64,000 bases of DNA from Jacaranda mimosifolia. Taxonomy: Eukaryota > Streptophyta > Magnoliopsida > Lamiales > Bignoniaceae. The notes under the pieces were generated by a model. That model saw nothing but the letters and a program-made list of their open reading frames with translations. It did no database searches and had not been told where the DNA came from. The stretch lies in the NCBI GenBank assembly GCA_018894105.1, contig CM032122.1, positions 30,535,404-30,599,403 on the forward strand, given 5' to 3'. Numbering within the stretch: position 1 is the stretch's first letter; every line of letters begins with the position of its first letter. Position numbers and translations under genes: made by a program. Positions 37,365-48,800 of this stretch are shown here, one piece after another.

Positions 37365-37450
37365 GTAGTTAATTGGCTCAATGGTATTACCCTCATACTT
37401 ATATGTGTGAGGTTGGAAGTTTGAATCATTACATATAAAAAAAATAAAAA
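37365..37450 (+). mobile_element. Decayed tRNA-derived SINE
   Basis: Box-A-like tagttaattggctcaatggt, then aggttggaagtttgaatcatt (a mutated box B) and an A-rich tail. It stands 60 bp outside the left LTR of the next element. Confidence 0.5.
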
Positions 37451-37509
37451 TAAAAAACTTCCCCCCCAAAACTATCTCTTTGGTTTAGGATTTTCATTAT
37501 AATCCACAT

Positions 37510-38114
37510 TGATACGAAAATAAAAATAGAACCAATAAAAGAAAAAATGCCCTCAAAGAAATTGCTCTAATTTTCTGTAAAAACTAAAGATCCGATTTGA
37601 TGGGAAAAATCTCACTTCTCTTTTTTTGTTTTCAAATAATGCCCCTTACAAATGAATTGAAATTTTTTTATATGTACATAACTCCACTAATTACTTGTAA
37701 CTACCCACTACTTTGATCATGGGCCTAACTAATGATGAAACTCCTATTATCCATAGCATCCTGCCACGTAGCATCCACAATTCTTCAATTTCCTAATTTC
37801 TAGGGCCACTTACACCGTAACCGCGGCTTGGCACTTTTGCTGTGGCTCGGAATGCACAGAATTACCGAGCTGTGGACACTGATGTAATTATGAAGGTTGG
37901 CTCAGTTTGTGTCCTAGGAATATATTTGGATCATACCATTATGCTATCATCACTCACGTTTCTTCTGTAATTTAAGACCCCTTCCTTTCAGCTCGTTCTT
38001 CATCGACAGCTCGGCACAGGCAATGCTTGTTGGGCAACTGGCTTGGGCCTGGTTTTTATTCAATCATGGGCTTAATGTGACTTCAGCTCTGGCCATTGTG
38101 TCCTTACCATGACA
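37510..38114 (-). repeat. 3' LTR of the LARD-like element
   Basis: Begins tgatacgaaaataaaaatag on the plus strand and ends near ttaccatgaca, next to the polypurine tract at 38115-38122. Confidence 0.85.
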
Positions 38115-38384
38115 TCTCCCCCCACAATTAGTTCAAAGTGCTTTGAACTAAATTCGAGTCCGAGCTGATGATAGATTAAGCCTACTAATTACCGAGATGG
38201 AAGAGGGCCAAATTTGCTTGATTTTATCATCCGATCCAAGCTTAATGAAAAATTAGGCCTACCAATTGCCGAGATGGATGAGGGCCAAATTTGTTAAATT
38301 GTTTGTTACTCAATCTGATCTTGCTATACTCAGTTTTAGATTAGACAGAGCCACCAAGGATTTGTTAATGTTTGGATCGTTGTA

Positions 38385-38745
38385 CCGCTCATTGGAGTTT
38401 TTGGAACTCATTCGAGTTTTTCCATGCCAAGCTCATTGGAGGTTTTTTCATGCAGAGCTCATTCGAGCCTTTTCACCTAGAGCTCATTGGAGCTTTTTCA
38501 TCTCGAGCTCATTGGAGCTTTTTGACTCATTGGAGTCACTTCTTTGTCAAGCTCATTTGAGTTTTTTGACTCATTGGAGTCTCTTCCTGCTGAGCTCATT
38601 GGAGCTTTTTGACTCATTAGAGTCTCTTCTTGCCAAGCTCATTGGAGCTTTTTGACTCATTGAAGGCCCTTCTTTGCCGAGTTCGTTAGAGCTTTTTGAC
38701 TCATTGGAGTCCCTTCTTTGCCGAGCTCATGGAGTTTTTTTCTTG
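38385..38745. repeat. Minisatellite inside the LARD-like element
   Basis: Repeats of gctcattggagctttttgac and actcattggagtcycttctt alternate with a period of about 55 bp, shorter sub-units occurring at the left. A second duplication (ttaccgagatggaagagggc and its variant) lies at 38190-38300. Tandem repeats beside the 3' LTR are common in Tat-type gypsy elements. The open frames at 38266-38655 are by-products of the repeat. Confidence 0.85.
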
Positions 38746-40698
38746 AAACTCATTGTGTACTTGAGCACTTTAACCATGATAATATAATTTGTACCAACAT
38801 TGAAAGGCAAACTATTATTAATAAAATGTAATAATAATAAAAAATAATAAAAAGAAAACCAAGCTAATTATACAAAAAGTAGTTTAAAGGAAAAAAAATC
38901 AAGTAATCATATTAACTTAATTGAAGAGAGATCATATTCGGTTAATTATTTCAAATTTTACACCAGGAATACATTACAGCAAGGTACATAACATATTATC
39001 ATCATAATTATCATTAATATTATTATTACTATGAATACAGCAAAGAAAACACTCACAATAAGCTTGAATAGGAAATGAAGGGTATTGATGCTACTTCACT
39101 CCACAAAGTCAATGGATTTAATCTTTCACCTCAGAAAATAAGTTTCATTATCATGAACCACTAAAATTTGATGAAACCTAATTTCCTACAACTCATCAAG
39201 GTCATCTTTTTTTTAAAATAATTGGATTTCACAAATCACTCATTGCTTTGCTCCTTTTTCATGTACTCATTTTTTTTAAAAACATTTTATCTTTTTCATA
39301 AGAAAATGGTTCCTCAATCGCATAGTGATGTGTAGTGATGCTTATCAACAATAAAAATAAAATAAAAATCAAGATTTTTTTATAAAACAGAACATAGCAA
39401 ACAAAGGCATTCTATAAAATCATAAATGTCATTAACTATCCACCATATGACAGCACTCACAATACATTTCTTCTTACAAACTTTTTATTTCATCACAAAC
39501 AGTCAAATACCAATTTAATTACCACATCCGCAAATAATTTATCACTCAATAACAATTCTTTTTTTTCATAGAGTGTGGAAGGCAGAAACCAAAGCAGGGG
39601 CATTGGAAACATGGGAATCTCAAGGCTTCTAATCTGTATTTTTGAATTCCAAACTACAAGTCATTCACCAAAAGAATTTTTCTCCTATTCCATCATAAAC
39701 TGCACATTAGAAATCAACTAGAAATGTGATTCATTTATCAGACCTCTCCAAAAAATGCAAAGAGGGAAAGCCGAATTGTGTGGATATCAAAATTCAACCT
39801 TTCATACTTAGCAAAATAGATAGTAGTAAAAGAGAAAAGTGATACAACAAAACTCTTGGAATATCTATCTGCAATTATTTAATTTGTGAAGCACTAAAAA
39901 AAAATTCCTTTTATAACAACTAGAATACAAAGTTGAAACTCAAATTTAGGTGTAAAGTGCCTGCTAGAAACAAATAAAGGTTTCAATTTGCACCAACATT
40001 CTTTTTCTCAATCCAGGCTCACAGAAACTAACCAATTGATTCCAAGTCAAGATTTTAGCAACTAAACACACCAAAAAATGCAAGAAAAGGCGAATGCTTG
40101 TCTCCAGAACATGCTTAAACGTAAAAGGGTACATACTGTTCACAGAGCAACTACTTTACTTAATTAGGCATAACCTCAATATCACAGTAATTCCAATTTC
40201 CAAGATTTATCGAGATTATAATAAAAGAGGAGAGCCTAAAGAACACATAAGCTATTGGCCTTCCAACGATGCCTTCGAAAGACGATTCACTAAATTCAAC
40301 AACAAAAACATATCTAGACCAGAAAACTAGGCAGTATGGTAACATAGTGCAGTAGACAACAGACCAAAAGGAAAGCATCACGATTCCCCAACTATGATCT
40401 TACCAACTAAATGGGAAAATTTCATCCGGACAGGTGATCATAAAATGGATGATACAATAGTTTCTACTCCCTTCTGCATTAATTCATATGGCAAAAGATT
40501 TGTGTATTACAAGTCAAAACACACTCGAGTTTGTCTAGTCAATAAATGGCCACAAAATAAAGCATTCCATACATATAAAATTCTTGGAGAAATAGTGGAA
40601 TATATTTGGGTCGTAAATTGTTTGCAATATATTCAAATAAATAGCCTCTTTTGCCGAGGCTGATGCAAGAAGAAATATTCATACATTATAAATTTTAC

Positions 40699-40753
40699 CA
40701 GAAATGCCTTCCTCTGGATCCCTAGCTGCTTCCTCATCATTCTTACTGCCCAT
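40699..40753 (-). other. Possible second captured exon
   Basis: ATG at 40753 opens MGSKNDEEAARDPEEGISG and is followed directly by a donor-like gtaaaatt. It looks like a first coding exon of some host gene but is too short to identify. The neighbouring 39.0-40.7 kb resembles ordinary intron DNA. Confidence 0.3.
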
Positions 40754-40804
40754 TTGCTTGAACAATGACTATTCTAGCTGGTTTGAATTCAATTTCTACG
40801 GGCA

Positions 40805-41071
40805 GCGGAATACCGATGGTGGACGAGTAATCGCCGAACTTGGTGGAGCGCAACGCGGCACAGACGGGATCTTTGGGAAAAGGGATGATGTGGAAGAAAG
40901 GGAAAATGGAGGGATTACCGTGACCCACCGGGATAACAGGTCTGGGGTCCTTCTCATTGAGATTTTCCATGAGCATGTTTAACGCACCCCTAACGGATAT
41001 GCTTGAGCCCTGAGTAAGCTCCTTGTTTTCCTTGAAATGCCACTGGTTCCTCAGCAACCCCCATTGTCCAT
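40805..41071 (-). pseudogene. Captured first exon of a tyrosine aminotransferase gene
   Basis: On the minus strand the reading frame gives WHFKENKELTQGSSISVRGA, then LNMLMENLNEKDPRPVIPVG, HGNPSIFPFF and AALRSTKFGDYSSTIGIPLP. This is the N-terminal part of the plant tyrosine aminotransferase family, PLP-dependent class I aminotransferases. The likely original start is the ATG at 41071, but a frame change lies between it and WHFKEN. The match ends abruptly after TIGIPLP, where the family continues with an arginine-rich helix. The fragment sits in the sense direction just downstream of the primer-binding site of the LTR element. It lacks the PLP-binding lysine region and cannot be an enzyme. Confidence 0.8.
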
Positions 41072-41272
41072 TGGTGGAGTTCTCTTCTGATCTCTGTTTT
41101 CTTGCTCCTTGTGAATTTTGGGATAGTTTGGAAGAGATTCCTTGAGGTAGTAGTGGCATGTGAAATTGTGACGGGGAGGGCGACTAGAAAATCCATGTGG
41201 AAACACTAACAAAAATCCATTAAATTCGCTCATCTCACGTCTCAACTCCGAGTTCCCACAGACAACGCTAAT

Positions 41273-41880
41273 TGATACGAAAATAAAAATAGCACCAATA
41301 AAAGAAAAAATGCCCTCAAAGAAATTGCTTTAATTTTCTATAAAAACTGAAGATCCGATTTGATGGGAAAAAAATCTCACTTCTCTTTTTTAGTTTTCAA
41401 ATAATGCCCCTTACAAATGAATTGGAAAATTTTTATATGTACATAATTCCACTAATTACTTGTAACTAACCACTACTTTGATCATGGGCCTAACTAATGG
41501 TGAAACTTCTATTATCCATAACATCCTGCCATGTAGCGTCCACAATTCTTCAATTTCCTAATTTCTAGGGCCACTTACACCGTAACCGCAGCTTGGCACT
41601 TTTGTTGTGGTTCGGAATGCAAAGAATTACTGAGCTGTGAGACACTAATGTAATTATGAAGGTCATCTCAATTTGTGTCCTAGGAATATATTTGGATCAT
41701 ACCATTATGCTATCATCACTCACGTTTCTTCTGTAATTTAAGACCCCTTCTTTTCAGCTCGTTCTTCATCAACAGCTTGGCACAGGCAATGCTTTTTGGG
41801 CAACTGGCTTGGTCCTGGTTTTTATTCAATCATGGGCTTAATGTGACTTCAACTCGGGCCATTTTATCCTTACTATCACA
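41273..41880 (-). repeat. 5' LTR of the LARD-like element
   Basis: Same sequence as 37510-38114 with scattered substitutions and small indels; ends ttactatcaca at the outer edge. The exact outer base (41878 or 41880) depends on how the TSD is read. Confidence 0.85.
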
Positions 41881-41883
41881 CAT

Positions 41884-44800
41884 ATGTGAAGTAATTCTTC
41901 CAATATAAAACCAATTATAAATTTATTTTTAAAGAAACAACGTACGATTATGGCAAACTAGCACTTACATGCAAGCCATATACTCCAAATAATCCCGAAC
42001 ATAATTTGTTGGTTGGTATGATTGGGATGTAAGTAAGTTTTTATTCATAAACTTTAAATTCATGATTGTAGTATATTTATTTTTACAATGAAAATCAAAT
42101 GGATGTAAATTTACTATACATTTAGCAATAATGAAAAGCTACATCAAAATACCATATATTTAGCCTTATCAAACACTGAGTTGAGTGATGACGAAGATCT
42201 AACTAATTGGAACAAATTTGGGTACGGTAAAAGTCATTGGACCAGTACAAGAAAGTTGAAAAGATATTTATTAGTGCACCATATACTTTGGCATTATATA
42301 ACATGTTGCAACAGAAGAATAGCAAAATTAATATGCCGGGTTGTGTGTGTGTGTGTGTGTGTGTGTTTTTCCACTTGTAAGTAATCTTATCTAACAATGA
42401 TAGTAAAATATAAATTAACCTTATTTGAATACTCTAATTGAAAATTTTCCAAATTTTAGAATTTTAACATTGAGAATATACCAACGGATTCAATTTCAAA
42501 TAACTCTTTAACAAATGGTTTTCTTAAATCATAAGATTTTTGAGGGACTTGAATACCATATATTTTTCTACAACTTTTGCAGATGATTGAGTCCATTTGT
42601 GAACTTCCTTTGTGAGCTTTGTTTCTCTTCTCTAAAATATTAAATTCTCAAAGCTAAATTTGTTATAACAAACTAAAAAATAAAAATGCAATGTGTTGTA
42701 AGTCTCTCGATAATTAACTTTTTTTATATAGTTATATTAGTAAAATCAACATTAAATGTTAGCGTCATTAGTTAGTTCATTAGCGGCAAGAGTAGTCCAG
42801 GTATTACTTTGAAGGTTTTTATAAGGAGATTTTTGATACGAGCTTGAAAAAATAAATTTAAAATTTAAAAATAGTTAAAAATTTAGACAGGAAGTAAAAA
42901 CTAATTTATGAATCGAATTTGGTGCTTGCTTCAATTGCAAGACATTACATATGGTAACAGAATTGCACAATGAGTAATTAATTAGCAAATAATTATTAAA
43001 CTTTGAAATCATTTTCATTGAACCTAATGATGATTAGCTGCAAAATAAGCCTACGCACGCAACCCTTCAAAAATAAAAACACCAATACTTAAAAGTGAAA
43101 AATAGGTCTTGTTTATTTGCAAATTGCTAAATATCTTCCAATTCTCAAAACATAAATAAGCAACTCATCAAATTCTTTAATCACATTATTCAAAATACAC
43201 CTAAAAATGCCTAAAATACTCTCACAATTTATTTCCTATCTATTCCCCAATGTCTAGTCCTCTAATTTTTTGTCCCCCCACCCAATCCATATATACACAT
43301 AAATAAATAATTTTAAAATACCAATTCCACCTTCCCAACCCAATAAAAAGTTATTGACGTGATATCTTGTCTTCTCCCAAAACACAAATAAATAAACAAT
43401 TTTCTTCTAATACATTCTCCACTACCATCCAAAACACAAATAAATCGCCATCACATTTCCCAGCTCCACTTTTCAAAAATCATTTTACCAAAATATTTTG
43501 ACAAAATGCTCCAATTCATAAAAAAACAAGCCCATAGCATCCTCCACTAAATAGACCCCACAAGCAAAATCAAAATGCCCATGCATAACTAAACCAAGTG
43601 ACGGAGTTATTTAACATTTGATTCGAAATAGAGTTTAAAAAGATTATTTATTAAAAAATAACTAATTAGTTTAAGATAATCATATAATTTCATTTTGACT
43701 TGTGCTCATAGTGTTACAAACTTGTTTAGAACTATTGATGTGAGCATGAAAATCTTTGTTTTTTATTTGAACTCAAACGTCTTTTAAATATGAATCAAGC
43801 ACTTCATTATAAAATTCACAACAAATAATCAAAATTACAGGCGAAAATCCTTTTCAATACTCAAATCAATATTGTATTCATGGAATACAATAATATATAG
43901 AGAAAATATATGAATAACTAAGATTATTTATCTCACAATTTAGCAATATTTATAATGATGGAAAAAGGATTCATTGGGCCAGAATGGTTTCATTTACTTA
44001 GTCCCAATTTATTCAAATCCTATGATCCCATTAAAGTAGTGAATATGTTTATTCACTTTAATTATTTTATTTAATGAACCCAAAAAACATGTTTTACCTT
44101 AGTTTATTTAACAATTGAATTTTTAAATTTACAGAATAAAATAAATCAAGTCACAAAATTTATTAATTTATTAAATTTGGATTCGAACTTCATTATCACG
44201 AAATCTATTAAAATATATATTCCTAATTTATAATTTTTAATTAATAGTGAACTGTACTTTTTAATTAATTGAAAAATACCCAATAGAAGAAGTGGACCAT
44301 CAACATAAAACTCGGGCGACATATCCCTTTTTATCATCTCTTTTTCCCGAAGCAGAAATGCGAGCCTATTTTTCCACCATGTGGCGTCGTCGTCTGGTTT
44401 GGAATCTGGCTCGGAGTTACTGAACGCTCCACCTCTTGTACGCTTCTTCTATCAAACTGTGGACGCACACTTTTTCTACATACAGAGTTTGAGGGGTGAT
44501 GAAGTTTTGATGATGTCAAAGTCGCGTCTGTTTTCTTCTTCTTATTTTTTCTGGGGACCCTTCAATTTGGAGGTGTAAAAGGCTGTTCTTTTTCATTGCT
44601 CCCCTCTTTTTAAGGTTTTTTGGTGAGTTTTCTGATGGAAAATTGTTTATTTAGGGAAGGTAAATGAGGTGTTGTGGATTGACTGTATAAAGCTGCATAT
44701 TTGTCTCTTGTTTCATTTGATTTTGGGTGTTCACTCCAACATTTAGTGGGGTGGATTAATGGTCCCTGAAAAAATGGCTACAAGTAAGCGAAGAATTTAA

Positions 44801-45700
44801 GAAAAAATAAAAAATCAAATTTGCGGTACTTTGTGAATGAGTTTCCTTGCTTTAAATGTTTAACCATTTCTGGTCTGTGAGTTTGTATTAGTGGGATTAT
44901 TTGATGTCATTGGAGAAAGACGATCATAAGACTGAAGTGCATCATTGTGTTCTAAAGATGACTTTTTGGGTTTGTTGGGTTTTTTTGGTTTTCTTTGTAG
45001 TGATTGGAGGGTGTTTTGTGTAACTAGAGTCCACAAGGTTTGGTCCCTCAGTACAAGGAAGAATTTTTTGTGCATTGTTAGATATGATTTATTGCTTTAA
45101 AGAAATGTCAATGGCTTAATGGACATTTAAGATGTTCTGACTCATCTTTTTCATGTGTTCTATTCCTGCATTTGGGAACTAAAGCTTCTTTAGCAACGTT
45201 TTGTGCCAGAAAAATTTGTTGGTTGGTTGGTTGGGGCTGAGGGACTGTAACTCCTTCAACTATTTGTAATGTAAAAGTAGCCAGCTATGTTAATCACAAC
45301 TGTAATAGCATGTGCTTCTTGTGACTCGGACCTAAACACTGTGCATTACTGCTTTGTTGATATTTCAGAAGCTTGGAGGCATCTTTCTGTTTCTGATATG
45401 TGAGATGCAGACTAATATGCGTGCACATCTTTATTTTGATTGACCCAAGTGTGGATATGAGGCAAAGTATTTGGAATCTCTGTAAGTTATTTTGTTTTCT
45501 TTTGTTTTTTGTTAGAGGAGGACTGACTAAAGAATGTTGTGATTATGGTTGGGAGTATTAAGTGCATGAAGTTTATTGTGAATTCTTGCGCTTGTAACCT
45601 TTTTGTTTGTTTCCATTGTACTGCTCAATGAAAATTATGATCAAATAATGCTTCGTTGAAAGAAAAGGTGGCAATTGTCATGAATGCCTACTTAATAATT
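41884..45700. other. Intergenic DNA upstream of the LRR gene
   Basis: A (GT)n microsatellite lies at 42342-42366. A segment at about 43106-43538 has weakly inverted ends (gtcttgtttatttgc and aaaaaaacaagcc) and could be a MITE. The stretch 44340-44640 is less AT-rich and probably holds the promoter and first non-coding exon of the LRR gene; the frame at 44381-44578 there resembles no known protein. Confidence 0.4.
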
Positions 45701-45857
45701 CAGAATATTAAAGATAGTTCTGTAATGTTGCTTTTTCTCTCTTTCTTTCTTTTCCAGGGTGATGATGCATGTGTTTCCTTGACATTGGTTGAAAATGGAC
45801 TAATTCACCAACTGTGTGCTGCTTCATTGATGTAAATGAAAAAGAATATAGCACTGA

Positions 45858-48800
45858 ATGGGGGGAATCTGCTCTAGGAAGCAAGACCAACAGGTCGACG
45901 AGGATAACCTGCGTAGAGGAGTTTCTGGAAGATATAGTAAAAGTGGGAGCTCAAAATGGCTAGGACCCTCATTTTCTAGATCATCCATGGATATTAATTC
46001 GGGAAGACAAACTTGCCCATCTCTTATGGATTTATGTATATATAAGATCCGGAAAGTATGTTTTTGGCATGCATGAGTTCTATATTTACAGTCAAATGAT
46101 CAGAGGTAGAAGCCAAACTGCTTCAGATGTATTGATGAGAATTTTTTTGTTTCATTGAAGGACGTAAACAAATATAGCACCTTCTCTATGTTGCCAAGGG
46201 ATATAAGTCAACAGATTTTCGATGATTTGGTCCGTTCGCAATGCCTCACTGATTCTACCATTGAAGCTTTTCGAGATTGTGCTCTTCAGGTACCCCTTAA
46301 AGCTGTATTGAACAAAGAATCGTACTTAAAATGCTTTTGAAATAATGGCCAGATAAATGCATGAAGAAGCTGTTCTGATTTTTGCAGGATCTCAATTTGG
46401 GAGAATACCCAGGTTTTAATGACAGTTGGATGGATGTGGTCTCTTCACAGGGTCTATCTTTACTCTCGGTGGACCTTTCTGGTTCAGATGTTACTGACTC
46501 TGGATTATTACATATCAAAGATTGCAAAAATCTTCTGTCTCTGAATTTTAATTATTGTGACCAGATTTCGGACCGCGGTCTGGAACAGATGAGTGGTAAA
46601 TTTTTTGTTTCCTTACCCCATGAACGTGAGTTGGATGCCCTAAGAATGAAACTTCCATTTTTTGTTGATATCCTACCAACATATTAATTGTCGAGTGGGC
46701 GGTATGGTTCTTAAATGATTTTGAAGGATATTTACCAGAAAAAATTGCTTTTCTGATGATTACTGCAACATCAAATTACCTGCTCATCCGAGTTGATGCT
46801 GAGAACAGGTTACATTTGGCTGTTAAGAGTCTTTGGTTGAATGATGAAAAACATCTAAATGGAAATTATACAACAATTCATTTGATCTTTATTATTCTTT
46901 GTAATAAAACAACACACTGTTAGCCCTTCTATTCAACGCTGATGAATTCATCTGTTAAAATAATTAGCAAGCTATTATTGCCATAAAATGTTCTGATGAT
47001 GAAGACTTGAAATAAAAGGTCCTCGTAGAAAATCACAAATGTTAGTCCATCAAACTTCTAAATATCCAAATGTTCAGTCAAGATGGGCTATTATCTTTAG
47101 TGGTTTCCCAGCTAGCCTTCAGTTGTATAGGAATATCTTTGGTCGTTGACATGTTTGTGATTCATATTGTGCCAAACCAACTTCACATCCAGAACTGGAA
47201 CAGGGGAAGGAGGGTAGGATGGTGGTAGTAAAGCATGGTTCTAAAATCCATTAGCTGATGTTTGCTATTTTTAACTACATAGGTTTTTCACACCTTACTA
47301 CTTTAAGTTTCAAGAGAAACAACTTGATTACTTGTCAAGGTATCAGTTCCCTATCTGGCTTAATCAACTTGGTAAAGTTGGACCTGGAGAGATGTCCAAA
47401 GATCCATGGAGCACTGGTTCACCTAAAAGGTTTGTTATTCTCTTTCTGAGTAGTGAAATTTTTCCCTGGGTTTTGTTAATCGTTCATGAAATGTTCCTTC
47501 ACTTTCATTTCTACAATTCAATTCATCTGATTACCACAAGGGATGAACATAATCCATATATGAACCATCTTAGAGCCATCTGAGACTACCACATTGCTAT
47601 CCTCAGTATACCATGTCATGTTCTGGAAAATAATTGCACGAGCCTAGAAACTTGAAACACTTTTATGTGGAAACAGTAGTTTTTGCATTTAAAAAAAAAA
47701 TGTAAAAGGCTTATATTTGGTTTTGAGCTATGATAAATAGCATCTATATTCTTTTATGGCTGGTTGAAATGAATCTCCCACAAACATCTGAGCGTTTGAA
47801 TATTAGACCAAGTGGTTGCTAAATCGACTTGTATTCTTTTCTGATTTGTTCTTCTATCAAGGTGTATCATTAATGGGGATGATATTCCTTTTACTGGCCT
47901 ACTATTCTTCTGTGGCAAGCTCATGCATAGAAAACCCCACATGATTTTCCCTTTAGATTTTCTAGTCATTGAGAAATGGTAGAATCATTGAACTCATGGA
48001 ACCCTGCTACAATCCAGAAAGTTCATGTAAGTTTGAAGGCAGCATCATTCAGAAAGTAAGATTTTCTTCTAAAAGAAAAAAAAGATGCCACCTTACTACT
48101 GATCAAGATCATGTAAGGTTATTTGCTGATGAGATTCACAAGAAAAAGCAACGAACTTATGGAGTTGATACGTTTATGCCTGACTTCTTAAAAAATTTCT
48201 TTTGTTTTTGTTGACTATAATTGGAATGAAATATCTTTTTCTGACTGTAAATTGATTCTCATATCTGTTAAGTGATTTAGCCATAGAGTAATTGATTCTT
48301 TCCTTATTAGGCATAGGATTCTTCCCTTATTAGACATAGGACTTCTGTATAAATACCCATGTTCATATGAAGTAAAAATACATTGAGCAATATATGAAAT
48401 ACTCTTTCTCAAAAATCTTCATGGTATCAGAGCCATTGCTGCCTTTTGAGGTGAGTTTTCTCCCTCTGCAGCACTAGGGTTCCTTTCTTGAATTTTTTTT
48501 TTTTTGGGTCACTGTCCTCAAAGAGGTTGAGTTTCCTCCCTCTTCTTTTGTCACCACCCCTACAGACAGAAAACCCATCTGCCGATCGGCTATCTCCCGA
48601 AATCCGGCCGCCATCTGCCTCCGCGCGTGGGCTGAAGCGCCGATCGAAGTTGTGGACTGTCTTTCACGCGCCGGCATGTGGAGCGCGTGGGAGCACCTGC
48701 GGCCGCCTTTCGCCATCGCACCTTGCTCCGATCAGATCCCCCCTCCATTCGGCTCTATCCTGGCCCCTTTTGGTCTCTTTGCACACTTTGGGTTTGCCCC

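Larger units (their letters stand above)
37510..41880 (-). mobile_element. Minus-oriented LTR retrotransposon without recognisable pol (LARD-like) carrying a captured host exon
   Basis: Two direct repeats of ~605 bp, 37510-38114 and 41273-41880, bound the element. Just inside the right copy, on the minus strand, lies attagcgttgtctgtgggaa, very like the attggcgccgtctgtgggaa that follows the 5' LTR in many plant Ty3/gypsy elements. Just inside the left copy the minus strand reads ggggggaga, a polypurine tract. Orientation is therefore minus, with the right LTR as 5' LTR. Outside, cacat precedes 37510 and cacat follows 41878, a 5-bp TSD if the LTR ends TATCA. The LTRs differ at many sites, mostly C/T and G/A changes, so the insertion is old. 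The internal 3.1 kb has no integrase or reverse transcriptase that I can recognise. It holds a tyrosine aminotransferase fragment and a minisatellite. Confidence 0.85.

Noticed and set aside
38266..38655. 129-codon frame with repeated peptide words
   Set aside because: Created by the minisatellite inside the LTR element.
40094..40663. Plus-strand frames inside the LTR element
   Set aside because: No similarity to gag or pol; antisense to the element; likely chance in intron-like DNA.
43106..43538. Possible MITE with weakly inverted ends
   Set aside because: TIR match is short and the only duplication candidate (ata) is too short to count.
44381..44578. 65-codon frame upstream of the LRR gene
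   Set aside because: Needs a non-ATG start and matches nothing; more likely leader or promoter.
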